The notes under the pieces: generated by a model
The model's database searches: none
What the model saw: only the letters and a program-made list of their open reading frames with translations
What the model was told of the DNA's origin: nothing
Made by a program: the position numbers and the translations under genes
DNA from: an uncultured Bacteroidota bacterium
GTDB taxonomy: Bacteria; Bacteroidota; Bacteroidia; Bacteroidales; F082
DNA length: 48,997 nt
NCBI GenBank assembly: GCA_900542475.1
Contig: UQNO01000014.1
Coordinates: 1 to 48,997 of the forward strand
Reading direction: 5' to 3'
Part shown: positions 25,701 to 34,312 of the stretch, one piece after another
Position numbering within the stretch: position 1 is the first letter of the stretch
How the letters are laid out: every line of letters begins with the position of its first letter

Positions 25701-28576
25701 TCTGCATCGGTGATTTCTGCCGGCAATGTCTCGTTGTTGTCAACGACGCTTGTGAACAACACGCCTTCCGGCTTGCCTGATGTCTGTGCCGTCATCGCAT
25801 AATATTCTGTGCTGTTCTCGTTGTAACGTGCTGCAAAGATGACCTTCGAGCCGCTGGCGAGCTGGGAAATATCGCTTATGCGCGCATAGCCGGTCGCTAC
25901 CGGCGCGGCGGTAACGCTGCCGCTCAACGCAACGTAAATGGTGTCTAATCCTTCTGAACAGATGGTGATAACCTCATCGTATTCGCCAATCTCAAGACCC
26001 TCTTTCATTCTTACCTTGATAGTGTGGTTGTATGTGCCCGTGTATGTGTTAATCGTGATGCTGCTTTCTGGATGGAAGTTCTCGCCGGGGAATGACGACA
26101 TCTCAAAACTCTCGGGCGCATAGATGTGTGTTGGCGCGGTAAGACTCCTGCCGGCAATGCTGAACGTCTTCGCCGCCGACGGACCCTCTTCATGCACATA
26201 ATTGAATCCTGACAGAACTGTCGGACTCGCTGTGATACCGGCAGGATGTGTGAAGATTACATCATTCGCGTCGGCAATGCGCAATTGCGGATTGTTGTAA
26301 CAACCTATAACTCCCGTTACCGTCACTAAATCGCCTTCTTCAAGACCTTCCACGACAGGCATCTTGTAGATGTTCAATGTACTCTCGCCTTGTGTGATGG
26401 GTGTGTTGCCGGCAATGTTGAGCGCGCCAATTGTCGCTCCGACAATCTTCACGCGTGTCGACTGCAACATGTTGTCACCACTGAAATCAGACATGATTTC
26501 TGCAATGGTCTTCTCTGCCAACGGAAGCTCGTTGCCTGTCGATACTATTATGAACTGGTCGGAGGAGCCTCCGTTGATGCCCGTCAACTCGACAAGACCG
26601 CTGAAAACGGCCTTCTTGCCGTATGCCAAAACCATGTCGCCAAGCGCCAATGTCGTCGGAACAGTGTTGTTGTTTAAGTATAAGTCAATACCCGCCGTGA
26701 CATCTTGAATGTAGATGTTACGTCCATCGATGAATGTCACAACACCTTGCACTAAAGCATATTCGTTGATGTTCAATGCTTTGGCGGCTGCTATGGTGAT
26801 GGGCTCGATAATGGTGTATGTCGCAGACACCACATCGCTGTCATTAAGACCTTCTTTCACGGCCAAGGCTTTGACAGTGGTGGTCGCACTTACCGTGAAT
26901 GCCTCGGTGTATGCGGTGCTCTCGATTGTCGGGCTTGTGCCGTCTAATGTATAATAAATCGTCGCACCTTCAGTGGCGCAAGATAATGAAACCTCTTGAG
27001 CCGTGATGAATGAACCCTCGACAGGAGTGAATGTCGGGTTGGCTACATGCGCCAACACCGTGAATGTGGCGTTCACTGTCACGTTGCTTGCCGGCATTGT
27101 GAACTGCATCGTCTCAAGACTAATGTCGTTCGTGATTGTGCCATAGGTATATGTCAGTGCCGACAATTCATAGCCTTGAGCGGCTTCTGCCGTCACCGTG
27201 ATTGTGGCTCCTGCTTCCGCCGATGTCGGATTGACCGAAATAGTGCCGTTTTCAATGCCTGCGGCAATATTCACATCGTAAGATGTGTGAACCGGCGTGT
27301 CTCCTAAAACGAAGATTTCAATCTGTGTGTTCTCAATGTTCGCGTTGACAGATGTGTATGTGCGCCAATTGCTGTTGTTATATACACCAAGGTAACGGTT
27401 GAATGCCACATTCTTGAAGCCGTGATAATTAGGCTTGATGGAATCTGTGATGTCCAATTTCCAAACTTTGTTGTCGTTGACACCGACTCTCACGCCGTTG
27501 TTGGTGTTTGTCGTGTAAAGGAATGTCTCGGCCTCGCCTACAGGACTGATGGTGTAACCGCCTTCAACAGCTTTGATGTTCCACCGCAAAGACTCCTCTA
27601 TATTACCGGAAATAGCGTCGTTCTCGATTGTGACAGCTATCGCTGAAGGAGCCGCACCTGAACCATTGGCACTTGTCAAAGCATAACCGCCGACTACATC
27701 GACAATCATGTAAACACCATCGTTAGTGACATCATTGTGAGATGTCAACTTGTTGAATGTCACCGTCGGAGTGGGAGGAGCAATGTTGATGGTATATGTC
27801 GCATCTGCAATCTCGCTGTTGTTCATGCCTTCTTTGACAGCGAAAGCCTTAACTGTTGTCGTCTCGCTGATTGCGATAGCCGCAGTGTAAGCCGTGCTTG
27901 CTGTTGTCGGGTCTGTGCCGTCTAATGTGTAATAAATCGTCGCACCTTCAGTGGCGCAAGCTATCGTCACATTCTGTGCCGAGGTATAAGTTCCTGCCAC
28001 CGGTGAGAAAGCGGGAGTCGCCACAGTCTCCATGCCTCCGCTCTCTTTATAAAATTCGGCTTTGACAAATTGAAAGAATTTATTTGAGTTCGCTGAAACT
28101 GAAACCGTGTAAGTGATTTTGTAATACATGTTCGTCCAATCAGTAGCCGTGGGCCTGTTGAATGTGGTCGTTCCATTTGCTGTGAAATCCTCAATAATTG
28201 TGCTGACAGGGGCGCTAAAATCAGCATTCGCCGACACAGTCAAGGTCATCGAACTGACGGTGATATCTTTGGCTGTGCCATGTGTTACAACAATCTTGGT
28301 GATGTTGTCGGATATCGTGCCTGTTGAATAAACAGGACGCTCCATATCGGTGAGACTCTTACCTCCGATACGCCACGGATTCGTAGTTGTGTTGCCGGTA
28401 ACCATCCATGTTATGTCGTTTTGTGTAATCTCACTTTCCGTTGCATAACCGTTTATGCCGCCCGTCATGGTGCCGTCTAAAGTGTATGCAACAACCTCTT
28501 CTCTCGTCTGTCCCCAGACGGAATTTGTCGTCATCAGCATTAAAACTGTGATAATCAATGTAAATCCACGTTTCAT
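22796..28576 (-). CDS. Large T9SS-secreted multidomain surface protein
   Basis: 1926 residues with a signal peptide (ends SVWGQ). Four chitobiase/beta-hexosaminidase C-terminal-like repeats are visible, each with IYYTLDGTDPT-type cores, at about residues 186-266, 510-590, 1068-1148 and 1600-1680. A DUF5689-like OB-fold region (VQGVVTFIDGRNIYIQDV) follows the second. Two choice-of-anchor J domains begin with SQDWEGDMNGWTFVTV. Two copies of a block with SGKPEGVLFTS lie between BACON-like domains. The C-terminus (from about 1850) is a type A sorting domain with VAVYNLVGQPVLSEA and GVYIVRLSDGKEATGVKVIVRR, so the protein should be exported by T9SS and anchored to the surface. No catalytic domain was recognised; it is probably an adhesin or glycan-binding scaffold. 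The second half is an internal duplication (see findings). Confidence 0.9.
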   Translation of the reverse strand: MKRGFTLIITVLMLMTTNSVWGQTREEVVAYTLDGTMTGGINGYATESEITQNDITWMVTGNTTTNPWRIGGKSLTDMERPVYSTGTISDNITKIVVTHGTAKDITVSSMTLTVSANADFSAPVSTIIEDFTANGTTTFNRPTATDWTNMYYKITYTVSVSANSNKFFQFVKAEFYKESGGMETVATPAFSPVAGTYTSAQNVTIACATEGATIYYTLDGTDPTTASTAYTAAIAISETTTVKAFAVKEGMNNSEIADATYTINIAPPTPTVTFNKLTSHNDVTNDGVYMIVDVVGGYALTSANGSGAAPSAIAVTIENDAISGNIEESLRWNIKAVEGGYTISPVGEAETFLYTTNTNNGVRVGVNDNKVWKLDITDSIKPNYHGFKNVAFNRYLGVYNNSNWRTYTSVNANIENTQIEIFVLGDTPVHTSYDVNIAAGIENGTISVNPTSAEAGATITVTAEAAQGYELSALTYTYGTITNDISLETMQFTMPASNVTVNATFTVLAHVANPTFTPVEGSFITAQEVSLSCATEGATIYYTLDGTSPTIESTAYTEAFTVSATTTVKALAVKEGLNDSDVVSATYTIIEPITIAAAKALNINEYALVQGVVTFIDGRNIYIQDVTAGIDLYLNNNTVPTTLALGDMVLAYGKKAVFSGLVELTGINGGSSDQFIIVSTGNELPLAEKTIAEIMSDFSGDNMLQSTRVKIVGATIGALNIAGNTPITQGESTLNIYKMPVVEGLEEGDLVTVTGVIGCYNNPQLRIADANDVIFTHPAGITASPTVLSGFNYVHEEGPSAAKTFSIAGRSLTAPTHIYAPESFEMSSFPGENFHPESSITINTYTGTYNHTIKVRMKEGLEIGEYDEVITICSEGLDTIYVALSGSVTAAPVATGYARISDISQLASGSKVIFAARYNENSTEYYAMTAQTSGKPEGVLFTSVVDNNETLPAEITDAEATYYWTVDMNGANYTFTNASGNLLGYTSGTNFATGGDNTEWAITYQTSEATAMVPEYSGFVVNNVNNAVRAFALNGNHNFGPYHTQNMNGEGYNFFLDIFATVGGGALTCATPAFTPEAGTYYEVQTVAIACGTAEAVIYYTTDGTEPTTESNVYSEPITVGSSMTIKAIAMKEGYENSNIATAEYNIILGAVTIFSQDWEGDMNGWTFVTVSGEKPWTIAQYNGNHYAYGNGYNGGANEQWCISPAFSLNTYSNVNLSFRNAKNYNGPDMQLYFSNDYNGETPATATWTELEFNKSTGSFAWTESGVVDLSGFTGDNCHIGFKYTSTDTEAAAWEVDDIVLVGATTEPYLTVTPNVLSGFTHVVGEGPSASQTFVLTAGNILPAPGGTAGSVVLSVATPFSISLDDESYGNELLFNNITDIASTSIYVRMNGAEVGQYNGVVSILASSSNEATVTLSGTVTEPSSAGDWNRIYSLNDLADGDQIIIASRYDVTVGNGYYAMTASVSGKPEGVLFTSVSEGGVETLPAEISNDADTYLWNVTRDGDVITLVNAAGDSLGYNSSTNFSGNVNTEWNIVLETAGEGAMIPNYTGFVITNGTTITRGIAKNASNKFGAYSTSNIASSDYNFFLDLFVFGGSVTPTVATPVFSAASGTYFETFDVEITCSTEDATIYYTLDGTDPTAESNVYTEAIFVEQDMTIKAIAMMEGCENSAIATVNYVILTNVELILSQDWEGDMNGWTFVTVEGNKPWTVAQYAGNNYANANGFGDDVDNEQWCISPAFNLNARSYQNITLTFKNATKFTGPAMELYFSNDYDGNNLSMATWMPLEYIASEGNYTWTESGDISLDDFSGENCCIAFKYISTVDEGAAAWEVDDIMIVAEVCTGVNTPEVTLNVDVWNSDNELIIMNNGDATLNVAVYNLVGQPVLSEAATTGSNVIRHDLVEGVYIVRLSDGKEATGVKVIVRR

Positions 28577-28641
28577 TGTACTTGATTTTAATAGTTATAA
28601 TTTTTAATTTTTTAATAAATCCATGAATACTAATAGTCCTA

Positions 28642-28649
28642 CAAAATTA
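28642..28649 (-). promoter_or_regulatory. -7 promoter box for the T9SS surface protein gene
   Basis: TAATTTTG on the minus strand, 65 bases before the ATG at 28576. Confidence 0.55.
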
Positions 28650-28690
28650 TAAAAAATACTCTTATCATACGAATAAAATTAATAAAAAAA

Positions 28691-28728
28691 ATGTTGATAA
28701 CTCGCAAGAATCATAAAGTTATCAACAT
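28691..28728. terminator. Bidirectional hairpin terminator
   Basis: ATGTTGATAACT (28691-28702) pairs perfectly with AGTTATCAACAT (28717-28728). T-runs flank it on both strands, so it can end transcription of the TIGR02757 gene and block read-through from the other side. Confidence 0.8.
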
Positions 28729-28749
28729 TTTTTGCTTTGAACTTTAAAA

Positions 28750-29502
28750 CTACATCAACTCCACTCCAAACAGTGCGAAATCGTATTTCACAGGGTCTTC
28801 TTCGTCAAATTCTCGTAGTCGTGAGGTTAGCGACTCCACCGTCGGCCTGTCGTTGCTTTTTCTTTCAATCAATCCCAACTCTCTTGAAACTCTCGCCACA
28901 TGCACATCTAACGGTATCATCAAGTCCTTGGGGCTCAATCGTTTCCAAATTCCCAAGTCAACAATGCCGTCGTCTCTTACAAGCCATCTTAACGCCATGT
29001 GTAATCTCTTGCAAGCCGAGCCTTTCTTGGGTTCGCAACAACTTGGATTGGATATGTGTTTGCTGGTTCTGCCATTTGCCTCCGCCATCAAGTCTCTGAA
29101 CTTCTGTATTCCTTTCCAAACATCATGCTCGTCATTGTAAAATACATCTTCCAAGCTGTTAACAGCATTCATGCCATAAATTCTACTTATTCCATTGCAA
29201 TAATACTTCAAATCTCTGCCAAAAAATGTTCTGTGTACACAAACCCCGTCGTCTATCTTTTCCCATCTTCTTGACATCACATAGTCGTATGGCGATTTCC
29301 CCATCATCTCAAGCATTTTATTGGCGTTGTTTAGAATCATCTTTCTATTTCCCCATGCTATTGTAGCCACTAAAAACGATACAATTTCAATGTCTTTCAA
29401 AACACTGTATCCGTGCGGAAATTGTATCGGATCGTCTTTGATAAACGCTTCGGTATTGTTTTTCGCCACCAATTCATCTAAATATTTTTTTATGTTATCC
29501 AT
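28750..29502 (-). CDS. TIGR02757 family protein
   Basis: 250 residues. I recognise the family from FIKDDPIQFPHGYSVLKDIEIVSFLVATIAWGNRK-type start (broken here into FIKDDPIQFPHGY and the following ATIAWGNRKMIL), the middle LCMALRWLVR-like block (KRLHMALRWLVRDDGIVDLG) and PLDVHVARVSRELGL near residue 200. TIGR02757/DUF2400 proteins are common in Bacteroidetes and have no established function. The helix-hairpin pattern and PLDVHVAR motif recall endonuclease III-like DNA glycosylase folds, but this is only a resemblance. It has no signal peptide, so it is cytoplasmic. Terminators lie on both sides, so it is transcribed alone. Confidence 0.85.
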   Translation of the reverse strand: MDNIKKYLDELVAKNNTEAFIKDDPIQFPHGYSVLKDIEIVSFLVATIAWGNRKMILNNANKMLEMMGKSPYDYVMSRRWEKIDDGVCVHRTFFGRDLKYYCNGISRIYGMNAVNSLEDVFYNDEHDVWKGIQKFRDLMAEANGRTSKHISNPSCCEPKKGSACKRLHMALRWLVRDDGIVDLGIWKRLSPKDLMIPLDVHVARVSRELGLIERKSNDRPTVESLTSRLREFDEEDPVKYDFALFGVELM

Positions 29503-29560
29503 TTTTATGCAATTATATTTTGCGAAATTATTAAAAACATCTTTCCATTAATCCTAAAAA

Positions 29561-29591
29561 AGCAGAGACATCACGGTGTGACATCTCTGCT
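29561..29591 (-). terminator. Intrinsic terminator of the Asp-box T9SS gene
   Basis: AGCAGAGA plus six further positions pair with the mirror half up to TCTCTGCT with a three-base loop and two G-T pairs, with a T-run on each strand. It lies 28 bases after the stop codon of the gene at 29619. Confidence 0.85.
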
Positions 29592-29618
29592 CTTTTTTAA
29601 GATTTAAGGGACAAAGCC

Positions 29619-31535
29619 TTACTTCACAACAACCTTGACTGTCTGGTTGCCGGCGTTCACGAAGTAAACACCTGCTTCGAGGTTGACGTTATTAAGTTCT
29701 GTGACATTGTTGTATGTTTTCACTAACTGACCAACAGTGTTGAAGATATTAACGTTGCTTGCATTGTTGAGTCTTACGTTGAATGAACCCTGCGCCGGGT
29801 TAGGATAGACGTTGATGGTAGGAGCAACTGTCATGGCGTTGTCCTCAACACCTAAATAATTGAAATAAACCTTGGCTGCTCTGTAGAAATTGTTATCCCA
29901 TACATTCTCGTCGTTCTGTACGCATGTGCCAGGTTCCTGGTCGGCCTGATAGCAGAGCCAGAGGTAGTCGCCTTCCGCGTCTGTATAAACGTAAGGAATA
30001 ACTTTGCAATAAACCAGCTCGTCGTAGATGTTCATGACATCGGTTAAAATTTGCTTTGTGCCGCACCAAGTGTTGCCACCGTCAACGGACATATTGCCGA
30101 ACATTCTGAAATAATGAGTGCCGTTAGAGATGTACATTGATTCGCTGTCGCCGGCTATCATTGACCAGAACGCGCAGATTCTGTCGCCGTCCATGTGCAT
30201 TGTCGCGAAACCGGCCTTGCCGCAGTTGTAACTTCCGTGCTCTTTCCACTCGTTAGTGTTTGGGAAGAAGCCTTCAGCAGTGCGAGGAAGGACATTGCCG
30301 TCTTCGTCAACGACTTCAAGCTCGCCAATGTATTCCGGAAGTGGCTCGTGGAGAGCGTCACTCCAGTACCATTCTGACATGTACAAGTCTTGCATCATAT
30401 ATGTTGAGTCAATGATGAACGGGGCGCCGACTTCGCCGATGCCGCCAACACACATTGCGTTCTTTGGAAGAACTTCGCTCCAGTAAGCCACGCCGCCCAT
30501 TGCAGGATAGTAGCTGCCTTGTGGACTTGTGGCAACTCCAGTTGTACCGTTGTATTCATAAACAACGTGAAGATTGTCGTTGGCGTCGAATTCGGCGTCG
30601 GTCCAGCGTGGATACAGGAATCCGATTTTTCCTTCAGGGTATGTCTCGTTGATGCCAGGGTGCTTGTAGAACACTCTGTCTGTCCATGTCGCACCGTTGT
30701 CTTCTGAAACAACGGCTTTGCCATCGCTCCATGAATTGTTTAAAATGAAAGCCACACGGTTCGGCTTGGCAGGGTCATACTGCATGAAGTATGTGACGTT
30801 TGCACCACCGTTTGACACGTTGGAAGCATCAAGGTTGGGGATAATCTCATACTGACGTGTCCATTCGCCGTTTGCATACTGATAGTAAAGGATAGGGCTC
30901 ACATAAGGTGTCGTTACGTTATTGTTTGTGACAAGAACGTGAACAATGTCGAGGTTCTCTCCTGAACATTGTACAGCCGGCCATGTCGGATCATGACCTT
31001 CTGTCGGCAACACGATGCCTTCTCCGAAATTGCGGTTTCCTTGACGGAAATCTTCAACGAGGAAAATTCTTGAGTCGTTAGCGATGGTGTGGGCTGCGAT
31101 AACGAGGCCGTTTTCCTTGTAACGTGCGATTGAACCGAAACCTGTTTTCACACCTTCAACGCGTGTCTCGGTGAACTCCCACTCGCCGACGGCCGGATCC
31201 CAAATGGCGAGACCGGTACCGCGGTCTGAATGTGCCTGGTCTGTTGACTGTGTGTAACACATCACAGCGAAACCATCAGGCCATACCGCCGTGAAGTTTC
31301 TCGGACCGCTGTTTGATTGCCAGTCGTAGAATGTCTGGCTTAATTCAGTCTCTTCCGGAGCTGTCATAATGCTTCTTGTTGAAGCAACGAAACTCGTTTC
31401 GAGATTTTCATGACCTGTGAATGTCATTGCCTGTGCCGGCTCCGCCTTGACAGACTTGTGTGAAATGCTCTTCACCTGTGCAAAACTTGTAACGGTCATC
31501 GCCATCACAAGCGCTAATGTAAACAATTTTTTCAT
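29619..31535 (-). CDS. T9SS-secreted protein with Asp-boxes (sialidase-like propeller)
   Basis: 638 residues with a signal peptide ending SFAQ. Two Asp-box motifs (S-x-D-x-G-x-x-W) are visible: SEDNGATWTD at about residue 278 and SVDGGNTWCG at about residue 491, so the central part is probably a beta-propeller like those in sialidases and BNR-repeat proteins. I see no arginine triad or other sialidase catalytic signature. The C-terminus has a type A T9SS sorting domain: VYPNPAQGSFNVRL, VNIFNTVGQLVKTY, then LEAGVYFVNAGNQTVKVVVK. It should therefore be exported across the outer membrane. The gene has its own promoter and terminator. Its substrate is not evident. Confidence 0.88.
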   Translation of the reverse strand: MKKLFTLALVMAMTVTSFAQVKSISHKSVKAEPAQAMTFTGHENLETSFVASTRSIMTAPEETELSQTFYDWQSNSGPRNFTAVWPDGFAVMCYTQSTDQAHSDRGTGLAIWDPAVGEWEFTETRVEGVKTGFGSIARYKENGLVIAAHTIANDSRIFLVEDFRQGNRNFGEGIVLPTEGHDPTWPAVQCSGENLDIVHVLVTNNNVTTPYVSPILYYQYANGEWTRQYEIIPNLDASNVSNGGANVTYFMQYDPAKPNRVAFILNNSWSDGKAVVSEDNGATWTDRVFYKHPGINETYPEGKIGFLYPRWTDAEFDANDNLHVVYEYNGTTGVATSPQGSYYPAMGGVAYWSEVLPKNAMCVGGIGEVGAPFIIDSTYMMQDLYMSEWYWSDALHEPLPEYIGELEVVDEDGNVLPRTAEGFFPNTNEWKEHGSYNCGKAGFATMHMDGDRICAFWSMIAGDSESMYISNGTHYFRMFGNMSVDGGNTWCGTKQILTDVMNIYDELVYCKVIPYVYTDAEGDYLWLCYQADQEPGTCVQNDENVWDNNFYRAAKVYFNYLGVEDNAMTVAPTINVYPNPAQGSFNVRLNNASNVNIFNTVGQLVKTYNNVTELNNVNLEAGVYFVNAGNQTVKVVVK

Positions 31536-31591
31536 AAGTATAAATTTTAGTTGTTAATTAATTTAGTTGTTCTCCGCACGATAGTGCCACG

Positions 31592-31599
31592 CAAAAATA
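31592..31599 (-). promoter_or_regulatory. -7 promoter box for the Asp-box T9SS gene
   Basis: TATTTTTG on the minus strand, 56 bases before the ATG at 31535. Confidence 0.6.
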
Positions 31600-31739
31600 A
31601 ACATTTTTTTTACACAAAAACAAAAAAGTCAATTTTTTTTTAACACCTTAAATTAATATTGCCTCTGTGTTGTGTTTTTAGAAATTCTTGTTGTTCTAAA
31701 AAAAACACCTTCAAACGCTGAAACTCTCGACTTTTTTCT

Positions 31740-31747
31740 TAATTTTG
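31740..31747 (+). promoter_or_regulatory. -7 promoter box for kdsA
   Basis: TAATTTTG, 16 bases before the ATG at 31764. The gap 31536-31763 is AT-rich and otherwise empty. Confidence 0.65.
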
Positions 31748-31763
31748 CAAAAATTTTCAAACA

Positions 31764-32579
31764 ATGATAACATTAAGCAACTATCCTTTCCTGAAATCGC
31801 TGAAGTCAAATCGTTTCTTTCTTCTTGCCGGACCTTGTGTTGTTGAAGACGAGGAATCTCCTTTTAAAATTGCCGAGAAACTTGTTGAAGTCACAAAGAA
31901 TCTTGACATACCGTTTGTTTTCAAAGGTTCCTATCGCAAGGCCAACCGCTCGCGTCTCGATTCGTTTCAAGGGATAGGAGACGAGAAAGCACTTAATGTT
32001 TTGAAAGGTATCTCAAGGCAATTCAATATCCCTGTTGTAACAGATGTTCATTCTTGCGAAGAAGCCGCTCTCGCCGCAGAATATGTTGATGTTATTCAAA
32101 TTCCGGCTTTTTTGTGCCGTCAGACCGACTTGCTTGTCGCTGCTGCGAAAACAGGAAAAACAGTCAATATCAAAAAAGGTCAGTTTCTTTCTGGAGATTC
32201 TATGCGTTTTGCCGTTGATAAAGTGCAACAGTCGGGCAACCAGTCTGTGATGCTTACTGACAGGGGTAATTTCTTCGGATACCAAGATCTCGTCGTTGAC
32301 TATCGCAACATATACGATATGCGGAAAAACAATGTGCCTGTCATCATGGACGTAACACATTCTCTGCAGCAGCCCAACCAAACGGCAGGCGTAACCGGCG
32401 GCAAGCCTGAACTTATAGAATTGATTTCCAAAGCCGCGATAGCTGTAGGTGCCGACGGTATCTTCATGGAAACACACCCCAATCCGATTGTTGCAAAATC
32501 CGACGGCGCAAACATGCTTCGCCTCGACTTGGTAGAACCGTTGCTGGAAAAATTAGTTAAAATCAAAGAGGTTTTATAA
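31764..32579 (+). CDS. kdsA: 3-deoxy-8-phosphooctulonate synthase (KDO-8-phosphate synthase)
   Basis: 271 residues, the usual size. It condenses phosphoenolpyruvate with arabinose-5-phosphate to KDO-8-phosphate for the LPS inner core. Key blocks of the TIM barrel: LLAGPCVVEDEES, FVFKGSYRKANRSRLDSFQGIG, VTDVHSCEEA, QIPAFLCRQTDLL, VNIKKGQFLSGDSM, MLTDRGNFFGYQDLVVDYR, MDVTHSLQQPNQTAGVTGG and METHPNP. The Cys of AGPC and the His of THS match the metal-dependent or -independent site region of the family; by the CDGP/DANS-like rules I cannot decide which class applies. It converges on aat with 36 bases between the stop codons. Confidence 0.97.
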   Translation: MITLSNYPFLKSLKSNRFFLLAGPCVVEDEESPFKIAEKLVEVTKNLDIPFVFKGSYRKANRSRLDSFQGIGDEKALNVLKGISRQFNIPVVTDVHSCEEAALAAEYVDVIQIPAFLCRQTDLLVAAAKTGKTVNIKKGQFLSGDSMRFAVDKVQQSGNQSVMLTDRGNFFGYQDLVVDYRNIYDMRKNNVPVIMDVTHSLQQPNQTAGVTGGKPELIELISKAAIAVGADGIFMETHPNPIVAKSDGANMLRLDLVEPLLEKLVKIKEVL

Positions 32580-32592
32580 ACGAATAAGTCAA

Positions 32593-32615
32593 TTGGTCGG
32601 AATGTTTCCAACCAA
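32593..32615. terminator. Hairpin between convergent kdsA and aat
   Basis: TTGGT and GGAA (32593-32602) pair with TTCC and ACCAA (32606-32615) around one mismatch. No long T-run follows, so this is a weak or factor-assisted terminator at best. Confidence 0.45.
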
Positions 32616-33365
32616 CTAATTGTCAATAGTCAACGTCATCAACTCCGCTGAACCGTCGCCCCAGTTTCCGACAAGACTCTGCTCCTTTACGAGCCCTTTC
32701 AGAAGTTTCATGAACTCCCTCCTCGGAATGGGAGCGGCACCCATGCGCTTCATGTGCCCCGTTTCCTGCTGCGCGTCAATGAGCTCGAAATTGTTTCTGA
32801 CCAAAAACTGACACAGGTTATATAACGCTACCTTTGAAGCGTCGGTCTTGGTGTGAAACATCGATTCAGCGCAGAACACCTTGCCGATGGCAATGCCGTA
32901 AAGCCCTCCAACCAACTCGTTGTCCTGATATACCTCGACGGAATGCGCGAAACCCAACTTGTGTAACTCGCAATATGCCGCTATCATGTCCTCGCTAATC
33001 CATGAGCACGGCTCGTCCCGGTCTTCTTCTTCCTCAATCTGCTCGTCGGTGCGCGGAATATTGGCACATGCACTTATAACTCCTTCAAAATCAGCGTCAA
33101 ATGAACAGGAGTATTTGTTGGACTCAAGAGTTTTCCATAGTGATTTCGTGACTTTCAAATCAGTCGGCTTCAACACCATTCTCGGGTCTAAAGCCCACCA
33201 TAAAATGGGTTCTCCCTCCGAATACCATGGAAATATCCCCGATGAGTAGGCGACGAGTAACCTTTCGGGCGATAAATCTCCGCCAATCGCCAACAAACCG
33301 TCATTCGTCGACTGGTTTACGGGCGGAAAATCATATACCTCGTCTTTTAGCATGTATATCGGCAT
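32616..33365 (-). CDS. aat: Leucyl/phenylalanyl-tRNA--protein transferase
   Basis: 249 residues. It transfers Leu or Phe from aminoacyl-tRNA to proteins with N-terminal Arg or Lys, marking them for ClpSAP (N-end rule). Recognised blocks: FPPVNQSTNDGLLAIGGDL, GIFPWYSEGEPILWWALDPR, SWISEDMIAAYCELHKLGFAHSVEVY, GLYGIAIGKVFCAESMFH, DASKVALYNLC, IDAQQETGHMKRMGA and PRREFMKLL. All motifs look intact. The start ATG lies 32 bases after a TATCTTTG box. It is divergent from truA. Confidence 0.96.
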   Translation of the reverse strand: MPIYMLKDEVYDFPPVNQSTNDGLLAIGGDLSPERLLVAYSSGIFPWYSEGEPILWWALDPRMVLKPTDLKVTKSLWKTLESNKYSCSFDADFEGVISACANIPRTDEQIEEEEDRDEPCSWISEDMIAAYCELHKLGFAHSVEVYQDNELVGGLYGIAIGKVFCAESMFHTKTDASKVALYNLCQFLVRNNFELIDAQQETGHMKRMGAAPIPRREFMKLLKGLVKEQSLVGNWGDGSAELMTLTIDN

Positions 33366-33396
33366 GGCTTTGCGATTTTGAGGTTAAAATTCACCA

Positions 33397-33404
33397 CAAA
33401 GATA
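33397..33404 (-). promoter_or_regulatory. -7 promoter box for aat
   Basis: TATCTTTG on the minus strand, 31 bases before the ATG at 33365. Confidence 0.6.
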
Positions 33405-33436
33405 AAAATAATTTTTCAACCATGCAAGTTTTTTTT

Positions 33437-33444
33437 TATTTTTG
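33437..33444 (+). promoter_or_regulatory. -7 promoter box for truA
   Basis: TATTTTTG, 15 bases before the ATG at 33460. An upstream in-frame start at 33442 falls inside the box. Confidence 0.6.
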
Positions 33445-33459
33445 CAAAACGAAATTTTC

Positions 33460-34188
33460 ATGAACAGGTATTTTTTACATATTGCATATAATGGAAAGGC
33501 TTATCATGGCTGGCAAATTCAACAAGGCGACATCTCGGTGCAGGAAGTGCTTGAGAAATGTATAAGCCTAAAATTGAAACAAACCGTTTCGGTCACGGGA
33601 TGTGGACGCACAGACACAGGGGTGAACGCAAGAAATTTCTACGCTCATTTTGAAAGCGAACCGATAACTGATTTGCAAGGATTTGTATATCAATTAAATG
33701 TCTTTCTTCCGGAGGATATCGTGGTGTACCGCTGCTGGCAGGTCGCCCCGTGTTTTCACGCCCGCTTCGATGCAAAGTCACGCACATATCATTATTATAT
33801 TTCTCGAACTAAAAATCCATTTCATACCAACGACTCCTTATATATATATGGTCATCTCGATGTCGATAAAATGAATGAAGCCGCCAAGATTCTCTTTGAG
33901 TATCAGGATTTTACAAGCTTTTCCAAGTTGCATACCCAAGTTAAGACAAATAACTGTAAAATAATGGAAGCCTGCTGGTTCGAACAAAACGACCTGCTTG
34001 TTTTCCGTATCAAAGCCGACAGATTCTTGCGAAATATGGTGCGCGCCATCGTCGGCACCTTGCTTGAAGTAGGGAAAGGAAAAATGACACCGAACGATTT
34101 CCGCGCCGTCATAGAAAAGAAAAATCGCTGCTCGGCCGGCACATCTATGCCTGCCCACGCCCTTTTCCTTGAAGAAGTTACGTATTAA
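33460..34188 (+). CDS. truA: tRNA pseudouridine synthase A
   Basis: 242 residues. It makes pseudouridine at tRNA positions 38-40. The catalytic aspartate is D52 in TGCGRTDTGVNAR. Other family blocks are IAYNGKAYHGWQIQ at the N-terminus, FHARFDAKSRTYHYYI, the YQDFTSFSK block and FLRNMVRAIVGTLLEVGKG near the C-terminus, with AHALFLEEV at the end. Length is typical. It is divergent from aat. Confidence 0.96.
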   Translation: MNRYFLHIAYNGKAYHGWQIQQGDISVQEVLEKCISLKLKQTVSVTGCGRTDTGVNARNFYAHFESEPITDLQGFVYQLNVFLPEDIVVYRCWQVAPCFHARFDAKSRTYHYYISRTKNPFHTNDSLYIYGHLDVDKMNEAAKILFEYQDFTSFSKLHTQVKTNNCKIMEACWFEQNDLLVFRIKADRFLRNMVRAIVGTLLEVGKGKMTPNDFRAVIEKKNRCSAGTSMPAHALFLEEVTY

Positions 34189-34280
34189 TCCCAGTCATTG
34201 AAAAACAACCGGCTTCTTTATATCGGTGAACTTTGATATGCAAAATTGAAAATATTTTTTTTCATATCAAAAAAAAACAT

Positions 34281-34288
34281 TACTTTTG
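34281..34288 (+). promoter_or_regulatory. -7 promoter box for pepE
   Basis: TACTTTTG, 24 bases before the ATG at 34313. Confidence 0.6.
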
Positions 34289-34312
34289 TGGAAAATTTTA
34301 AAAATTGAAAAT

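Noticed and set aside
29619..31535. Active sialidase
   Set aside because: Asp-boxes alone mark a propeller fold; the arginine triad and RIP motif expected of sialidases were not seen.
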